From Tetragenococcus osmophilus (GTDB taxonomy: Bacteria; Bacillota; Bacilli; Lactobacillales; Enterococcaceae): a stretch of DNA of 64,000 bases. The position numbers were made by a program, and so were the translations under genes. The first letter of the stretch is position 1. Every line of letters starts with the position of its first letter. This document shows, in pieces, positions 7,587 to 18,505 of this stretch. Where the stretch lies: the NCBI RefSeq assembly GCF_003795125.1, contig NZ_CP027783.1:1488001-1552000 (forward strand). The letters are read 5' to 3'. The notes beneath the pieces are model-generated. The model did no database searches and had not been told where the DNA came from. It saw only the letters and a list, made by a program, of their open reading frames with translations.

Positions 7587-9803
7587 ATGCGTATGATAGA
7601 AAAAATCCGGCAATACTTTAAAAAGAAAAATTTGTCTACCAGGAACAATCGCAAAAAAGTAGGAATTATTCTCTTTGCTACGAGTATTGGATTGTTCTTT
7701 TTATTTGTCGCACGATTGAGTTATATTGTAGTTGTAGGCGATGTTGCTGGAGAATCATTAGAAACACAAACTAAAAATTTATACCAAGGTTCAGAAGTGG
7801 TAAAAGCAAAACGAGGGACAATTTATGATCGCAATGGTGAACCTATAGCAGAAGATGCGACTTCTTATTCTTTATATGCGGTGTTATCGAAAAACTATAG
7901 AAATGGCGATGAAAAGTTGTATGCTGAGAAAACAAACTTTGATAAATTAGCAGAAATTATCTCAGATACAGTGAAAGATGTAGATAAAAAAGAGACACTT
8001 AAAGTATTGGAAGAAGGAGAAAAGGAAAATAAATACCAAGTAGATATCCCCAACGCTAAGAGTATAACATTACAACAAAGAGAAAAAATCGAAAATGAAA
8101 TGGAAGATCAAAATATTGCTGGGTTATATTTCACAGAACATCCATCTAGAATTTATCCTAATGGTGTATTTTCTTCTCATTTTATTGGTTATGCTGATGT
8201 GCAAAACGAAGAAGACACAGATCAAGAAAGTCTTGTAGGTCGTATGGGACTTGAAGAAGATTACAATGACATTCTAAAAGGAAAAGATGGGAAAATTATT
8301 TATCAAAAAGATAATTATCAAAACCCATTGCCTGGAACGGTTGCAGAATCACAAGGAGCAGTTGATGGACAAGATATTTATACAACACTAGATAGTCGTT
8401 TACAAAGTTACTTAGAAACATTGATGGACCAAGCATGGAAAAAAATTGATGCTGAAGATATGACGGCTGTATTAATGGACGCCAAGTCTGGCGAGATTGT
8501 TTCTATGTCACAACGTCCTACTTTTAACCCAGAAACTAAAAATGGAATTAACGATGATGACTTTGTCTGGTCTAATCTATTTGTGGAAGATAATTATGAA
8601 CCTGGTTCTACTATGAAACCAATGACAGTAGCCAGTGCGATAGATAACGGTGATTTTGATCCAGATGAAACTTATAAACCTGGAGAGATGAAGCTACGCG
8701 ATGCAACTATCCGGGATTGGGATTATCAAAGAGGACCTAAACCCGTTCTAACTATGAGACAAGCTTTGTCTTGGTCAAGTAACGTAGGTATGGTGAGATT
8801 AGAACAACGCATGGAAGAACGTTGGCAAAGATACTTACAAGAGTTTGGTTTTGGTAGAAGCACTCATTCAGGTCTTTCCGGAGAAAAAAGCGGAACTTTA
8901 CCAGAAGATAACGTGGTAAGTCATGCCATGACCGCTTTTGGTCAAGCTATTGGAGTTACGCAATTTCAAATGTTGCAGGCATTTAGTGCAATTTCAAATG
9001 ACGGTGAGATGTTAAAACCACAAGTGGTCAAAAAAATTGTTGATGATGCGCAAAATGATGAAATGGATACCCAACCAGAAGTTGTGGGCCATCCTATTTC
9101 TGAAAACGCAGCAAAAGACGTCCGTGAATACATGAGAGATACAGTGGAAAGCGAAGAATACGGGACGGCTTATGATCAATATAAAGTGCCCAATGAAAAT
9201 GTATCTGCTAAAACGGGGACAGCACAAATTTCTCAAGATGGTAGCTATCTTGAAGGACAAGGAGATTACTTGTATTCTGTTGTTTTGATGACTCCATCTG
9301 AAGATCCGCAATACGTTATGTATCTTACAATGGATCGTCCAGAGCAAGAAGATACCGAAGTGTTGCCTAGTATAGCCAATCCGTTGCTGGAAAGAGCAAT
9401 GGACCTTCATGATGTCGATGAAAGCCAAGGAAATGAAGATACGAATAATGAGAAAGTGAAAGTAGAAGATTACCGTAATTTAGAAGCAGATGCTGCAGCA
9501 AGTGATGTACAAAAGAAAGGACTAACACCGGTGGTCATTGGTGATGGTCAAAAGGTTACCCAACAATCAGTGGATAACGGAGAAAGAATAATGTCTTCTG
9601 AAAAATTAATGCTTTTAACTGATGATGACAGTCCAATGATGCCAGATGTTAGTGGGTGGTCAAAAGCAGACCTTGTCAAATTAGGAGATTTATTAGACGT
9701 CGAAGTTGAATTTGAAGGCGAAGGATACTGTACTGAACAAAGTGTTGAAGCATATAGTGAAATTAATGATGATAAATTAAGTTTTAAATTAGCTGGTAAT
9801 TAA
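7587..9803 (+). CDS. pbpX: Septal transpeptidase PBP2x-type (class B PBP)
   Basis: Peptidoglycan DD-transpeptidase for septum synthesis, 738 aa. An N-terminal membrane anchor (about 25-47) precedes the dimerisation domain. The catalytic motifs are STMK (about 341), SSN (about 396) and KTGTA (about 542). The C-terminus has PASTA-like segments (VVIGDGQKV and MMPDVSGWSKADL). The ATG directly abuts the ftsL stop, with AAGGA inside the end of ftsL, indicating translational coupling. Confidence 0.95.
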   Translation: MRMIEKIRQYFKKKNLSTRNNRKKVGIILFATSIGLFFLFVARLSYIVVVGDVAGESLETQTKNLYQGSEVVKAKRGTIYDRNGEPIAEDATSYSLYAVLSKNYRNGDEKLYAEKTNFDKLAEIISDTVKDVDKKETLKVLEEGEKENKYQVDIPNAKSITLQQREKIENEMEDQNIAGLYFTEHPSRIYPNGVFSSHFIGYADVQNEEDTDQESLVGRMGLEEDYNDILKGKDGKIIYQKDNYQNPLPGTVAESQGAVDGQDIYTTLDSRLQSYLETLMDQAWKKIDAEDMTAVLMDAKSGEIVSMSQRPTFNPETKNGINDDDFVWSNLFVEDNYEPGSTMKPMTVASAIDNGDFDPDETYKPGEMKLRDATIRDWDYQRGPKPVLTMRQALSWSSNVGMVRLEQRMEERWQRYLQEFGFGRSTHSGLSGEKSGTLPEDNVVSHAMTAFGQAIGVTQFQMLQAFSAISNDGEMLKPQVVKKIVDDAQNDEMDTQPEVVGHPISENAAKDVREYMRDTVESEEYGTAYDQYKVPNENVSAKTGTAQISQDGSYLEGQGDYLYSVVLMTPSEDPQYVMYLTMDRPEQEDTEVLPSIANPLLERAMDLHDVDESQGNEDTNNEKVKVEDYRNLEADAAASDVQKKGLTPVVIGDGQKVTQQSVDNGERIMSSEKLMLLTDDDSPMMPDVSGWSKADLVKLGDLLDVEVEFEGEGYCTEQSVEAYSEINDDKLSFKLAGN

Positions 9804-9853
9804 AGTTAAGAATTTAGGATAAATGATATATTGGATATAGGGAGAGAAAAAAT

Positions 9854-10819
9854 ATGGATTGGACAAAAATGATTCTGCCGATTGCAAGCGGCTTTGCGCT
9901 AACAGTCATCTTAATGCCATTATTTATTGGTTATTTTCAGATGAAAAAATATGGACAGGAGATCCGTGAAGAAGGGCCGAAATGGCATAATGTTAAAGCT
10001 GGAACTCCTACAATGGGTGGTCTCGTTTTTTTAGTCGGTTCAGTGATTACGGCGATTTGGGTAGGTTTATGGCAAAATGTGTTAACTCCATCTCTTTTAA
10101 TTTTGCTTTTTGTTTTAATGCTTTACGGTTTATTAGGTTTTCTAGATGACTTTATCAAAGTATTTAAAAAGCAAAACATGGGTTTGACGTCAATGCAAAA
10201 ATTAATCGGACAAATCATAGGCGCCGTCGTTTTTTATTTAGTTTTTTTGTATGAAGGAAATGCAAATACCTTAAACTTTTTTGGTTTAGCTGTTCCATTG
10301 TCCATTTTTTACGGCTTGTTTGTCATGTTCTGGTTAGTTGGTTTTTCCAATGCTGTTAATTTAGCTGATGGAATTGATGGGTTAGTCTCAGGGCTTGCAA
10401 TCATTTCTTTTGCAACTTATGCAGTAATTGCTTGGTACCAAAATCAAATAGATATCTTAATTATTTGTTTAAGTGTGATAGGAGCGCTAGGAGGTTTCTT
10501 TCTTTACAATCGTAAACCAGCTAAAATTTTCATGGGAGATGTAGGCTCGCTTGCTTTAGGTGGTTTGTTAGCAGCTATTTCTATTCTTTTACATCAAGAG
10601 TGGACTTTGCTACTTGTGGGAATGATTTATGTCATTGAAACAGCAAGTGTAATTTTACAAGTAATTAGTTTCAAATTAACAGGAAAGCGTCTATTTAAAA
10701 TGTCGCCTATCCACCACCACTTTGAAATGAGCGGCTGGTCTGAATGGAAAATTGATGGTATATTTTGGTTGACTGCTTTTATTTTTTCTCTTATTACTTT
10801 AATCATTTGTTTAAATTAA
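9854..10819 (+). CDS. mraY: Phospho-N-acetylmuramoyl-pentapeptide-transferase MraY
   Basis: Integral membrane enzyme transferring phospho-MurNAc-pentapeptide to undecaprenyl phosphate to give lipid I; 321 aa with about ten helices. Signatures are the DD pair in [34 protein letters not shown] and the His triplet [18 protein letters not shown] precedes the ATG. Confidence 0.97.
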   Translation: MDWTKMILPIASGFALTVILMPLFIGYFQMKKYGQEIREEGPKWHNVKAGTPTMGGLVFLVGSVITAIWVGLWQNVLTPSLLILLFVLMLYGLLGFLDDFIKVFKKQNMGLTSMQKLIGQIIGAVVFYLVFLYEGNANTLNFFGLAVPLSIFYGLFVMFWLVGFSNAVNLADGIDGLVSGLAIISFATYAVIAWYQNQIDILIICLSVIGALGGFFLYNRKPAKIFMGDVGSLALGGLLAAISILLHQEWTLLLVGMIYVIETASVILQVISFKLTGKRLFKMSPIHHHFEMSGWSEWKIDGIFWLTAFIFSLITLIICLN

Positions 10820-10861
10820 TTGAGTAAAAAAGTAGCCATTATTTGCAGGAGATGAAAAACG

Positions 10862-12241
10862 TTGAAAAATATTACAACCTATAAAAATAAAAAAGTACTT
10901 GTTTTAGGATTAGCTAAAAGTGGGGTGAGTGCGGCCAAATTGTTACATGATTTGGGCGCATTTGTTACCGTTAATGACGGAAAACCATTTGAAGAAAATC
11001 CAGAAGCGCAAGATCTACTCGCTTTAGGTATTAAAGTGATTTGTGGCAGTCACCCGATTGAGTTATTAGATGAAGATTTTTTTATGATGGTAAAAAACCC
11101 TGGTATTCCTTATACTCATCCTTTAGTTCAAAAAGCACAAGAAAAAGGGCTTCCTATTATTACGGAAGTTGAATTAGCTTATCAAATTTCAGAAGCCCCA
11201 ATTATTGCTATTACGGGGACAAACGGTAAAACGACCACAACGACTATGATCGAACATATTTTAAATGCTGGTATGGAAGATAGTAAAGCACATTTAGCAG
11301 GAAATATTGGGTATCCAGCAAGTACAGTAGCAAAAAAAGCTACAAATGAAGATTGGCTTGTAATGGAAGTATCAAGTTTCCAACTAATGGGTACTAAACA
11401 ATTTCATCCTAAGATAGCTGTATTAACAAATTTATATGAAGCTCATCTAGACTACCATGGTAGTTGGGAAAATTATGTAGCTGCAAAATGGCGAATTCAA
11501 CAAAATATGAATTCAGATGATTATCTAGTCTTAAATTGGAATCAAGAAGAAATTCAAGAACTAGCACAAAATACAAACGCCACAGTCGTTCCTTTTTCTA
11601 CTAATGAAATAGTAAATGGTGCGTATCTATATCACGATATGCTTTATTATAAAGATGAAGCTATTCTAGCAGTAGATGAAATTGGAATACCGGGTACTCA
11701 CAATATAGAAAATGCGCTTGCTGCTATCGCAACAGCTGCTCTTTGGGGGATGGACGCTCAAACAATTGCTGATACTTTACGAAGTTTTTCTGGCGTCAAA
11801 CACCGTACGCAATATATTGGCAAAGTGGATGACGTTGCCTTTTATAATGATTCGAAGGCTACGAATATACTGGCAACGCAAAAAGCCTTAGAAGGATTTG
11901 ATCCTCATAAACTTATCTTATTGTGCGGCGGGTTAGATCGAGGGAACGATTTTGATCCATTGGTCCCTTCTTTAAAGGGAATTAAAGCCGTTGTTTTATT
12001 TGGTCAAACAAAATATAAATTGGAAGATGCTGCTAAAAAAGCTGGCGTTACTAGCATATATTTTACTGAAAATGCTGAAACAGCAGTGGATACTGCATTT
12101 GAATTAGGAGAAAAAGGAGACACTGTCTTATTATCCCCTGCCAATGCGAGTTGGGATCAATATGACAACTTTGAAATTCGTGGAGATCGTTATATGGCGG
12201 CAGTGGAACAATTAAATAAAACGAAAAGGAGCAGTCAATGA
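10862..12241 (+). CDS. murD: UDP-N-acetylmuramoylalanine-D-glutamate ligase MurD
   Basis: Cytoplasmic Mur ligase adding D-Glu, 459 aa. The ATP loop is GTNGKTTTT (about 119-127); the N-terminal Rossmann-like [17 protein letters not shown] and the substrate-side DSKATN follow. The start is TTG at 10862, supported by AGGAG 9 bases upstream; a nearby ATG at 10852 is out of frame. Its last codons overlap murG by 4 bp (ATGA). Confidence 0.96.
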   Translation: MKNITTYKNKKVLVLGLAKSGVSAAKLLHDLGAFVTVNDGKPFEENPEAQDLLALGIKVICGSHPIELLDEDFFMMVKNPGIPYTHPLVQKAQEKGLPIITEVELAYQISEAPIIAITGTNGKTTTTTMIEHILNAGMEDSKAHLAGNIGYPASTVAKKATNEDWLVMEVSSFQLMGTKQFHPKIAVLTNLYEAHLDYHGSWENYVAAKWRIQQNMNSDDYLVLNWNQEEIQELAQNTNATVVPFSTNEIVNGAYLYHDMLYYKDEAILAVDEIGIPGTHNIENALAAIATAALWGMDAQTIADTLRSFSGVKHRTQYIGKVDDVAFYNDSKATNILATQKALEGFDPHKLILLCGGLDRGNDFDPLVPSLKGIKAVVLFGQTKYKLEDAAKKAGVTSIYFTENAETAVDTAFELGEKGDTVLLSPANASWDQYDNFEIRGDRYMAAVEQLNKTKRSSQ

Positions 12242-13329
12242 GAGTATTAGTCACAGGCGGCGGCACAGGTGGTCACGTTTATCCAGCATTAGCTTTTATT
12301 AATTATGTTAAAAGTGTAGATTCGGATTCTTCATTTTTATACGTGGGGGCAAAAAGAGGAATGGAAAATAAAATTTTGCCTCAAACAGATATTCCATTTT
12401 TAACGCTGGAAGTTCAAGGGTTTAAGCGTAAACTGACTTTTGAAAACTTTAAGACCATTCAATTATTTTTAAAAAGTATTAAACAAGCTAAAAAAATAAT
12501 AAGAGATTTTCAACCAGATGTAGTTCTTGGAACTGGAGGATATGTGTCTGGGGCCGTTGTTTATGCTGCTACAAAGTTAGGTGTTCCTACAATTGTTCAC
12601 GAACAAAATAGCGTTCCAGGTATTACAAATAAGTTTTTAGCTCGTTATGTCGATAAAATAGGTCTTGCTTTTTCTGATGCGGCTCAATATTTTCCTGAAG
12701 ATAAAACAATATTAGTAGGTAATCCACGAGCTCAAGAAGTAGCAGGCATGCAACCGACAGAAGTGTTACGTACATTTGATTTAGACCCAGGCAAAAAGAC
12801 TGTCCTAATATTTGGAGGCAGTCAGGGAGCATTGAAAATTAATCAAGCTGTAGTAGCAGCTATCCCTGAGTTTGCAAAAAAAGATTATCAGGTACTTTAT
12901 GCTTCAGGCGAACGTTATTATGAAGAAATTAGTGAGTCGATTGGTATGACCAAAGATGCCTTTACTAATATTAGCATCCAACCCTATATCAAAAATATGA
13001 CGGAAGTAATGGTTAACTGTGATTTGTTAGTTGGACGAGCGGGTGCCACTTCTATTGCAGAATTTACTGGCTTAGGTTTACCAGCTGTATTAATTCCAAG
13101 TCCTTATGTGACAAATGACCATCAAACAAAAAATGCAAAAAGTTTAGTCAAAGAAGGAGCAGCAAAAATGCTTCACGATAATGAACTGACTGCAGAAAAT
13201 TTAGTTGCTACTGTAGATGAGGTCATGGAAGATGATGCTTCTTTACAACAAATGAAAGAGCAGACGAAAAAGCAAGGAATCCCTGATGCTTCTGAACGTT
13301 TATACCAAGTTATTCAAACAATTATTTAA
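12238..13329 (+). CDS. murG: MurG, lipid I to lipid II N-acetylglucosaminyltransferase
   Basis: Peripheral membrane glycosyltransferase adding GlcNAc to lipid I, 363 aa. The Gly-rich loop [13 protein letters not shown] (7-19), a second [16 protein letters not shown] and the C-terminal [22 protein letters not shown] donor-site motif are present. Translationally coupled to murD through an ATGA overlap. Confidence 0.97.
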   Translation: MRVLVTGGGTGGHVYPALAFINYVKSVDSDSSFLYVGAKRGMENKILPQTDIPFLTLEVQGFKRKLTFENFKTIQLFLKSIKQAKKIIRDFQPDVVLGTGGYVSGAVVYAATKLGVPTIVHEQNSVPGITNKFLARYVDKIGLAFSDAAQYFPEDKTILVGNPRAQEVAGMQPTEVLRTFDLDPGKKTVLIFGGSQGALKINQAVVAAIPEFAKKDYQVLYASGERYYEEISESIGMTKDAFTNISIQPYIKNMTEVMVNCDLLVGRAGATSIAEFTGLGLPAVLIPSPYVTNDHQTKNAKSLVKEGAAKMLHDNELTAENLVATVDEVMEDDASLQQMKEQTKKQGIPDASERLYQVIQTII

Positions 13330-13367
13330 TCACAATAAAATTAAACTTAGCAAAGGAGGCGAACACC

Positions 13368-14375
13368 ATCAGTAAAAAGGGAATATTTAACCGTAATTCT
13401 TCAAAAAAAAGAGAAGAGGAAAATGAAGAAGAATTAACTCCTTGGCAAAAGGAGCACAATCGTTATTTAGAAAAGCAAGAAGATGATACAAAAGAAAAAG
13501 CAAATGCAAATAAGCCAACGAATTCTTCAAAAAATCCCGAAACAAAACAGGAAGAAAAATCTACGGCAAATAATAATTATAAAGAACAAAAAAAAGATAA
13601 TTACATTTCTTTTACTGATCGTCTGCCTAAGCTAAAAAATCATCGTAATAAACAATTACATAAACGCTTATTTATAATCATTACGCTTTTTACCATTCCT
13701 CTTCTTTTTACCTTGTACTATATTTCGCCTTTAAATAGCTTATCTAATGTAGAAGTTGAGGGGAATCAAAATATTGATTCGCAAGAAATTGTTGCCTCCT
13801 CTGGTTTGCAAGTAAACCAAAATTTATGGAGTCAGTATTTTGACCGGGAGCAATTTACTAAAAAATTAGTTAAAGAATTTCCTCGAATGAAAAATGCTGA
13901 GATTAAATTTTCTGGCTTAAACCAATTTCAAATTGACGTGACTGAGTATCGAGAAGTTTCTTTATTGGCTAAAGACGAGAAGTATTATCCCATTTTAGAA
14001 AATGGAGAAGTTGTGAAGCAACCACAAGAAAAGGCAGACAAAAATAAAGTTATTTTAGAAGACTTTAAGTCACAAAACCAAATTATGTCGACTATTGAAA
14101 ATTATTATGAGCTTCCTAAAGAAATTCAAAGCGGGGTTTCACAGATTAATTACACCCCTTCTAAAAATAATGAAGAATTGTTGACTATTTTTATGAATGA
14201 TGGCAATCGAGTCATACTGAATATTTCTAATATGGATCAACAAATGCAATACTACCCACAAGTAGCAAAAGAAATGGATGATAAAGGGATCGTTGATATG
14301 GAAGTTGGTATTTTTGTGCGGCCTTATGAAGAAAATTCAACTGAAGATGAACAGGAAGAAGAAGAGACCGAATAA
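13368..14375 (+). CDS. divIB: Cell division protein DivIB/FtsQ with apparent AUC start
   Basis: Bitopic divisome protein, 335 aa if started at 13368. A charged cytoplasmic N-terminus (1-100), one membrane helix (about 103-121), then a POTRA domain beginning SNVEVEGNQNIDSQEIV and the beta domain. The frame is open back to an ATC codon at 13368, preceded by AAAGGAGG with an 8-nt gap. No ATG, GTG or TTG occurs in frame between there and a TTG at 13713, which lies inside the membrane helix and has no ribosome site. AUC is therefore the only well-placed start. The 38-bp gap after murG keeps it in the operon. A mutated start codon or a sequence error are alternatives. Confidence 0.88.
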   Translation: MSKKGIFNRNSSKKREEENEEELTPWQKEHNRYLEKQEDDTKEKANANKPTNSSKNPETKQEEKSTANNNYKEQKKDNYISFTDRLPKLKNHRNKQLHKRLFIIITLFTIPLLFTLYYISPLNSLSNVEVEGNQNIDSQEIVASSGLQVNQNLWSQYFDREQFTKKLVKEFPRMKNAEIKFSGLNQFQIDVTEYREVSLLAKDEKYYPILENGEVVKQPQEKADKNKVILEDFKSQNQIMSTIENYYELPKEIQSGVSQINYTPSKNNEELLTIFMNDGNRVILNISNMDQQMQYYPQVAKEMDDKGIVDMEVGIFVRPYEENSTEDEQEEEETE

Positions 14376-14543
14376 AAATATAATTTTTAGCTTAAATATC
14401 TGAATATTTTTCATTAACTTCTTTCTCAAAACGCCTTAACTATGGTAAAATTAGTCACAGTGAATAATAAAAAACTTTAAAACATAAATATGAATAATTT
14501 TTGTTTGCGATATAGGCAAAAAAAGTAGGAGGGAATCCCAGCC

Positions 14544-15881
14544 ATGGCTAAAACTGGAATGTATGTTGGCCTAGATATCGGTACAACCTCAGTAAAAGTT
14601 GTTGTTGCCGAATATGTAGAAGGTCAAATGAACATTATTGGTGTAGGAAATGCAAAATCAGAAGGAATCGATCGAGGTATTGTGATCGATATTGATAAAA
14701 CGGTTCAAGCAATTCAACGCGCTGTTACACAAGCAGAAGAAAAAGCAGGAATCCAAATTCGTAATGTTTGCGTTGGTTTGCCTGCCAATCTTTTAGAAGT
14801 TGAAAATTGTCAAGGTATGATTGCCGTTAATAACGAATCAAAAGAAATTACAGATGAAGATGTTCGTAATGTGGCATCCGCGGCTCTTGTCCGTTCTATC
14901 CCTCCTGAAAGACAAATGATTACGATTCTGCCACAAGATTTTACCGTTGATGGTTTTGAAGGCATTAAAGACCCTAGAGGCATGATTGGTGTTCGTTTAG
15001 AAATAAATGGCGTAGTTTTTACTGGCCCTAAAACGATCATTCATAATGTTCGTAAATGTGTGGAAGAGGCGGGCTTATTTATTGATGAAATGGTTATTAC
15101 TCCATTGGCTTTAACAAGTTCGATTCTTTCAGACGGCGAACAAGATTTTGGCACTACAGTTATTGATATTGGCGGGGGTCAAACTACGGCTGCTGTGATG
15201 CATAATAAACAATTAAAATTTACTTATGTAGATCAAGAAGGCGGGGAATATATAACAAGAGATATTTCCACTGTGCTGAATACATCGTTTAATAATGCAG
15301 AAGCATTGAAAATTAATTACGGGGATGCCTACCCTGATAGAACATCTTCAAGTGAAGAATTTCCAGTAGATGTTATTGGACAGTCAGAACCGGTGAATGT
15401 GGATGAACGGTATTTATCAGAAATTATCGAAGCTCGGATTGAGCAAATCTTTATGAAGGCAAAAGAGGCTCTTGATGATATTGAAGCACTAGAATTACCA
15501 GGTGGGATTGTACTGTCTGGGGGAGCTGCGAGTCTTCCAGGAGTAGTTGAATTGGCACAAGAAATTTTTGGCGTTAATGTAAAATTACATGTGCCAAACC
15601 ATATGGGGCTTAGGAACCCTGTCTTTACAAATGTGATAAGTATCCTAGAATATGCTGCTGAACTTGGAGATGTTTATCAGTTAGCTAAAAGTGCTGTGAC
15701 TGGTGAACCGGTCCAAATTGAAGAAGCTCCGCAAACTTATACAAGAGAACAACCCACATACGAACAACCTTCGTATGAACCAGAAGAACAAACTTACCAA
15801 GAAGAAGAACCAGAAGATACAGAGCCTAAAGAAGGTTTTGGCGATAAAGTCAAAAACTTTTTCTCGAACATTTTTGAATAA
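14544..15881 (+). CDS. ftsA: Cell division protein FtsA
   Basis: Actin-like ATPase that tethers FtsZ to the membrane, 445 aa. The phosphate loops are GLDIGTTSVKVVV (about 9-21) and VIDIGGGQTTAAV (about 207); SGGAASLPGV is the adenosine motif. After a repetitive Pro/Tyr/Glu linker (about 390-425) the C-terminus FGDKVKNFFSNIF is an amphipathic membrane-targeting helix. TAGGAGGG lies 11 bases before the ATG. The 168-bp gap before it could hold a promoter, but I see no clear one. Confidence 0.96.
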   Translation: MAKTGMYVGLDIGTTSVKVVVAEYVEGQMNIIGVGNAKSEGIDRGIVIDIDKTVQAIQRAVTQAEEKAGIQIRNVCVGLPANLLEVENCQGMIAVNNESKEITDEDVRNVASAALVRSIPPERQMITILPQDFTVDGFEGIKDPRGMIGVRLEINGVVFTGPKTIIHNVRKCVEEAGLFIDEMVITPLALTSSILSDGEQDFGTTVIDIGGGQTTAAVMHNKQLKFTYVDQEGGEYITRDISTVLNTSFNNAEALKINYGDAYPDRTSSSEEFPVDVIGQSEPVNVDERYLSEIIEARIEQIFMKAKEALDDIEALELPGGIVLSGGAASLPGVVELAQEIFGVNVKLHVPNHMGLRNPVFTNVISILEYAAELGDVYQLAKSAVTGEPVQIEEAPQTYTREQPTYEQPSYEPEEQTYQEEEPEDTEPKEGFGDKVKNFFSNIFE

Positions 15882-15904
15882 TAACCGTGAAAGGAAGATA
15901 GACT

Positions 15905-17140
15905 ATGGAATTTTCAATGGATAATATCGTCAACGAAGGTGCAGTGATCAAAGTGATCGGCGTTGGCGGCGGAGGCGGCAATGCGGTAAACCGTATGATT
16001 GAAGAAAACGTTAAAGGCGTTGAATTCATTGCTGTCAATACTGATGTGCAAGCTTTAAAAAATTCAAAAGCAGAAACAGTTATACAATTAGGACCTAAAT
16101 TTACACAAGGTTTAGGGGCTGGTTCACAGCCAGAAGTTGGTCAAAAGTCTGCTGAAGAAAGTGAAGATGCTATTCGAGATGCTCTTGGCGGAGCGGATAT
16201 GATTTTCATTACAGCTGGTATGGGCGGCGGCACTGGTACGGGTGCTGCACCAATTGTAGCCAGTATTGCTAAAGAACTAGATGCATTAACTGTTGGTGTT
16301 GTGACACGTCCTTTTACTTTTGAAGGACCAAAACGCGGACACTTTGCTGCAGAAGGCATTGCCCAACTAAAAGATAATGTCGATACTTTATTAATTATTT
16401 CTAATAACCGTCTACTAGAAGTAGTGGATAAGAAAACTCCAATGCTTGAAGCTTTTCGTGAAGCAGATAATGTATTACGGCAAGGCGTTCAAGGCATCTC
16501 TGATTTAATTACAGCTCCTGGTTATGTAAACTTGGATTTTGCTGATGTTAAGACAGTAATGAAAAACCAAGGAACTGCATTAATGGGAATTGGTATTGCT
16601 AGCGGTGAAGAACGTGTTGTTGAAGCAACTAAGAAAGCTATTTCTTCTCCTCTACTAGAAACTTCTATCGATGGAGCAGAGCAAGTGTTGCTTAATATCA
16701 CAGGCGGCTTGGATATGACTTTATTTGAAGCCCAAGATGCTTCTGACATTGTTTCTCAATCTTCAACAGGTGATGTAAATATTATCTTAGGAACTTCAAT
16801 TAATGAAGATCTAGAAGATGAAATTAGTGTCACAGTGATTGCGACGGGAATTGATCCAACAAAAAGCGAAAAAAAGTCCGGACGCGCTTCTAGACAAAAT
16901 CAAACAAGCGCGAAAAGACCACTTTACGATATGGAGCAAGCACAACCTACGCAAAAAGAAGAAAATAATGACTTTTCGGACTGGGATATTCGCAAGAAAG
17001 AAGATAATGCCCGTCCTAAAATTGATGATACACAATTTGAAGAAATCGAAAAAAAAGACTTTGATACTTTCAAAAGAGATACACCAAAATCTGATGACGA
17101 CGAACTAGATACACCACCATTTTTCCGTCGTAAAAGATAA
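15905..17140 (+). CDS. ftsZ: Cell division GTPase FtsZ
   Basis: Tubulin homologue forming the Z ring, 411 aa. [15 protein letters not shown] (about 18-32) and the tubulin signature [10 protein letters not shown] (about 104-113) are intact, as is the T7 region NLDFADVK. An acidic linker (about 320-400) leads to the C-terminal peptide [15 protein letters not shown] that binds FtsA/SepF. AAAGGAAG precedes the ATG. Confidence 0.98.
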   Translation: MEFSMDNIVNEGAVIKVIGVGGGGGNAVNRMIEENVKGVEFIAVNTDVQALKNSKAETVIQLGPKFTQGLGAGSQPEVGQKSAEESEDAIRDALGGADMIFITAGMGGGTGTGAAPIVASIAKELDALTVGVVTRPFTFEGPKRGHFAAEGIAQLKDNVDTLLIISNNRLLEVVDKKTPMLEAFREADNVLRQGVQGISDLITAPGYVNLDFADVKTVMKNQGTALMGIGIASGEERVVEATKKAISSPLLETSIDGAEQVLLNITGGLDMTLFEAQDASDIVSQSSTGDVNIILGTSINEDLEDEISVTVIATGIDPTKSEKKSGRASRQNQTSAKRPLYDMEQAQPTQKEENNDFSDWDIRKKEDNARPKIDDTQFEEIEKKDFDTFKRDTPKSDDDELDTPPFFRRKR

Positions 17141-17153
17141 GGAGGAAGAGCAC

Positions 17154-17828
17154 ATGATTTCTGATAACTTGCAGGAGGTTCAGCAAGAGATACAGGATTC
17201 CTGTGCTCTTGTTTCACGTTCTAGCTCAGAAGTCACTTTAGTCGGCGTTACAAAATCAGTAGACACTGAACAAACTATTGAGTTGGCTAACCAAGGCTTA
17301 AAGCATTTAGCTGAAAATCGAGCGGATCAATTTTTAGCAAAGAAAAAAGAAATGAGTCATTTAACAGACATTTCTTGGCATTTTATTGGGAACTTGCAAC
17401 GACGGAAAGTAAAGTCGATCATAAATGAAATTGATTATTTCCATGCTTTAGATAGTTTAAAGCTAGCTAATGAGATTCAAAAAAGAGCAGAACGAACAAT
17501 TCGTTGTTTTGTAGAAGTTAATGTAAGTGGAGAATCTTCAAAACAAGGGATTGCTTATGAAGAGTTGGAAGCTTTTATTGAACAACTAGCTTCTTTTGAT
17601 AAAATAAAAGTCGTCGGACTGATGACTCTAGCTCCACTACATTCGACGCAAAAAGAACAACACGAAATTTTTGCTAAACTTAAAAGTTTGCAGGAAATGA
17701 TACAAGAAAAAGGGCTTGATTTTGCTCCTTGTACCCAGACAAGCATGGGGATGAGCAATGACTTTTCAGTTGCGATACAAGAGGGAGCGACTTTTATTAG
17801 AGTGGGAACAGCTTTATTTAAAAATTAG
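17154..17828 (+). CDS. ylmE: YggS/YlmE-family PLP-binding protein
   Basis: A 224-aa single-domain PLP-binding protein of the PLPBP (YggS) family, involved in pyridoxal phosphate homeostasis. The PLP lysine lies in LVGVTKSVD (about residue 36). HFIGNLQRRKVK, FVEVNVSGESSKQGI, GLMTLAP and TSMGMSNDFSVAIQEGATFIRVGTALF are family signatures. AAGGAGGAAG precedes the ATG, 13 bp after ftsZ. Usual neighbour of sepF. Confidence 0.94.
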   Translation: MISDNLQEVQQEIQDSCALVSRSSSEVTLVGVTKSVDTEQTIELANQGLKHLAENRADQFLAKKKEMSHLTDISWHFIGNLQRRKVKSIINEIDYFHALDSLKLANEIQKRAERTIRCFVEVNVSGESSKQGIAYEELEAFIEQLASFDKIKVVGLMTLAPLHSTQKEQHEIFAKLKSLQEMIQEKGLDFAPCTQTSMGMSNDFSVAIQEGATFIRVGTALFKN

Positions 17829-17842
17829 AAGGAGGGCGTGAC

Positions 17843-18487
17843 ATGTCTTTTATGGAAAGAGTTTCAACTTTTTTTGGTTTGGAAGATGAAGAATATACAG
17901 GAAATGAACAAACAAAGCAAACACAAAAAGTAGCTACACAACCGGCACAGCAAAATCGTACTGCGAAAAAATCGGCGCCTAGTCAGAAGAAAAATCCGCA
18001 GGCGCAGGTCTCTAATGCAAAAACGTCTGTTCGCAAACCGGTGTATGAAAAAACTCAGTCGTCAAAACAGCCATTACAAAACACTAAACATACGAGTGAA
18101 AACAAACGACCTAATGAACAAAGGGTGAGACAGCAAGCGCCAACTCCAAACCGCTCAGAAAATAATGTAGTTGCGATGAAAGCCAATCAGCCTAAACAAA
18201 CACAACAAAATCAGTCAGGTAAAATTATGATCATTGAACCTAGGGCTTATGCAGAAGCAATGACAGTTGCTAAGCACGTTATCGGGGGTCAATCAGTACT
18301 TGTTAACTTTCGTTTGATTGAAGAAACGCAAGCGCGTCGCATTGTTGATTTTCTAACAGGAACAGTGTACGCTGAGGATGGCGATATCAAACGGGTAGCA
18401 GACGAGATATTTTTATGCACTCCTAAAGAAGTTGAAATAGACGGAACGGCCCAGTCGTTAGTTGAAAATAATTTATTTGATTTATAA
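17843..18487 (+). CDS. sepF: Cell division protein SepF
   Basis: FtsZ-bundling and membrane-anchoring protein, 214 aa. The N-terminal amphipathic segment MSFMERVSTFFGLEDEE binds membrane. A long Gln/Lys/Asn-rich linker (about 25-125) precedes the SepF core (IMIIEPRAYAEAMTVAKHVIGGQSVLVNF and DFLTGTVYA). The linker is longer than in bacilli. AAGGAGGG precedes the ATG. Confidence 0.95.
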   Translation: MSFMERVSTFFGLEDEEYTGNEQTKQTQKVATQPAQQNRTAKKSAPSQKKNPQAQVSNAKTSVRKPVYEKTQSSKQPLQNTKHTSENKRPNEQRVRQQAPTPNRSENNVVAMKANQPKQTQQNQSGKIMIIEPRAYAEAMTVAKHVIGGQSVLVNFRLIEETQARRIVDFLTGTVYAEDGDIKRVADEIFLCTPKEVEIDGTAQSLVENNLFDL

Positions 18488-18505
18488 TCCGGAGGAGGAA
18501 ATATC

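Noticed and set aside
13713-14375. divIB starting at TTG 13713
   Set aside because: This start is inside the membrane helix and has no ribosome site; the frame is open and divisome-like far upstream.
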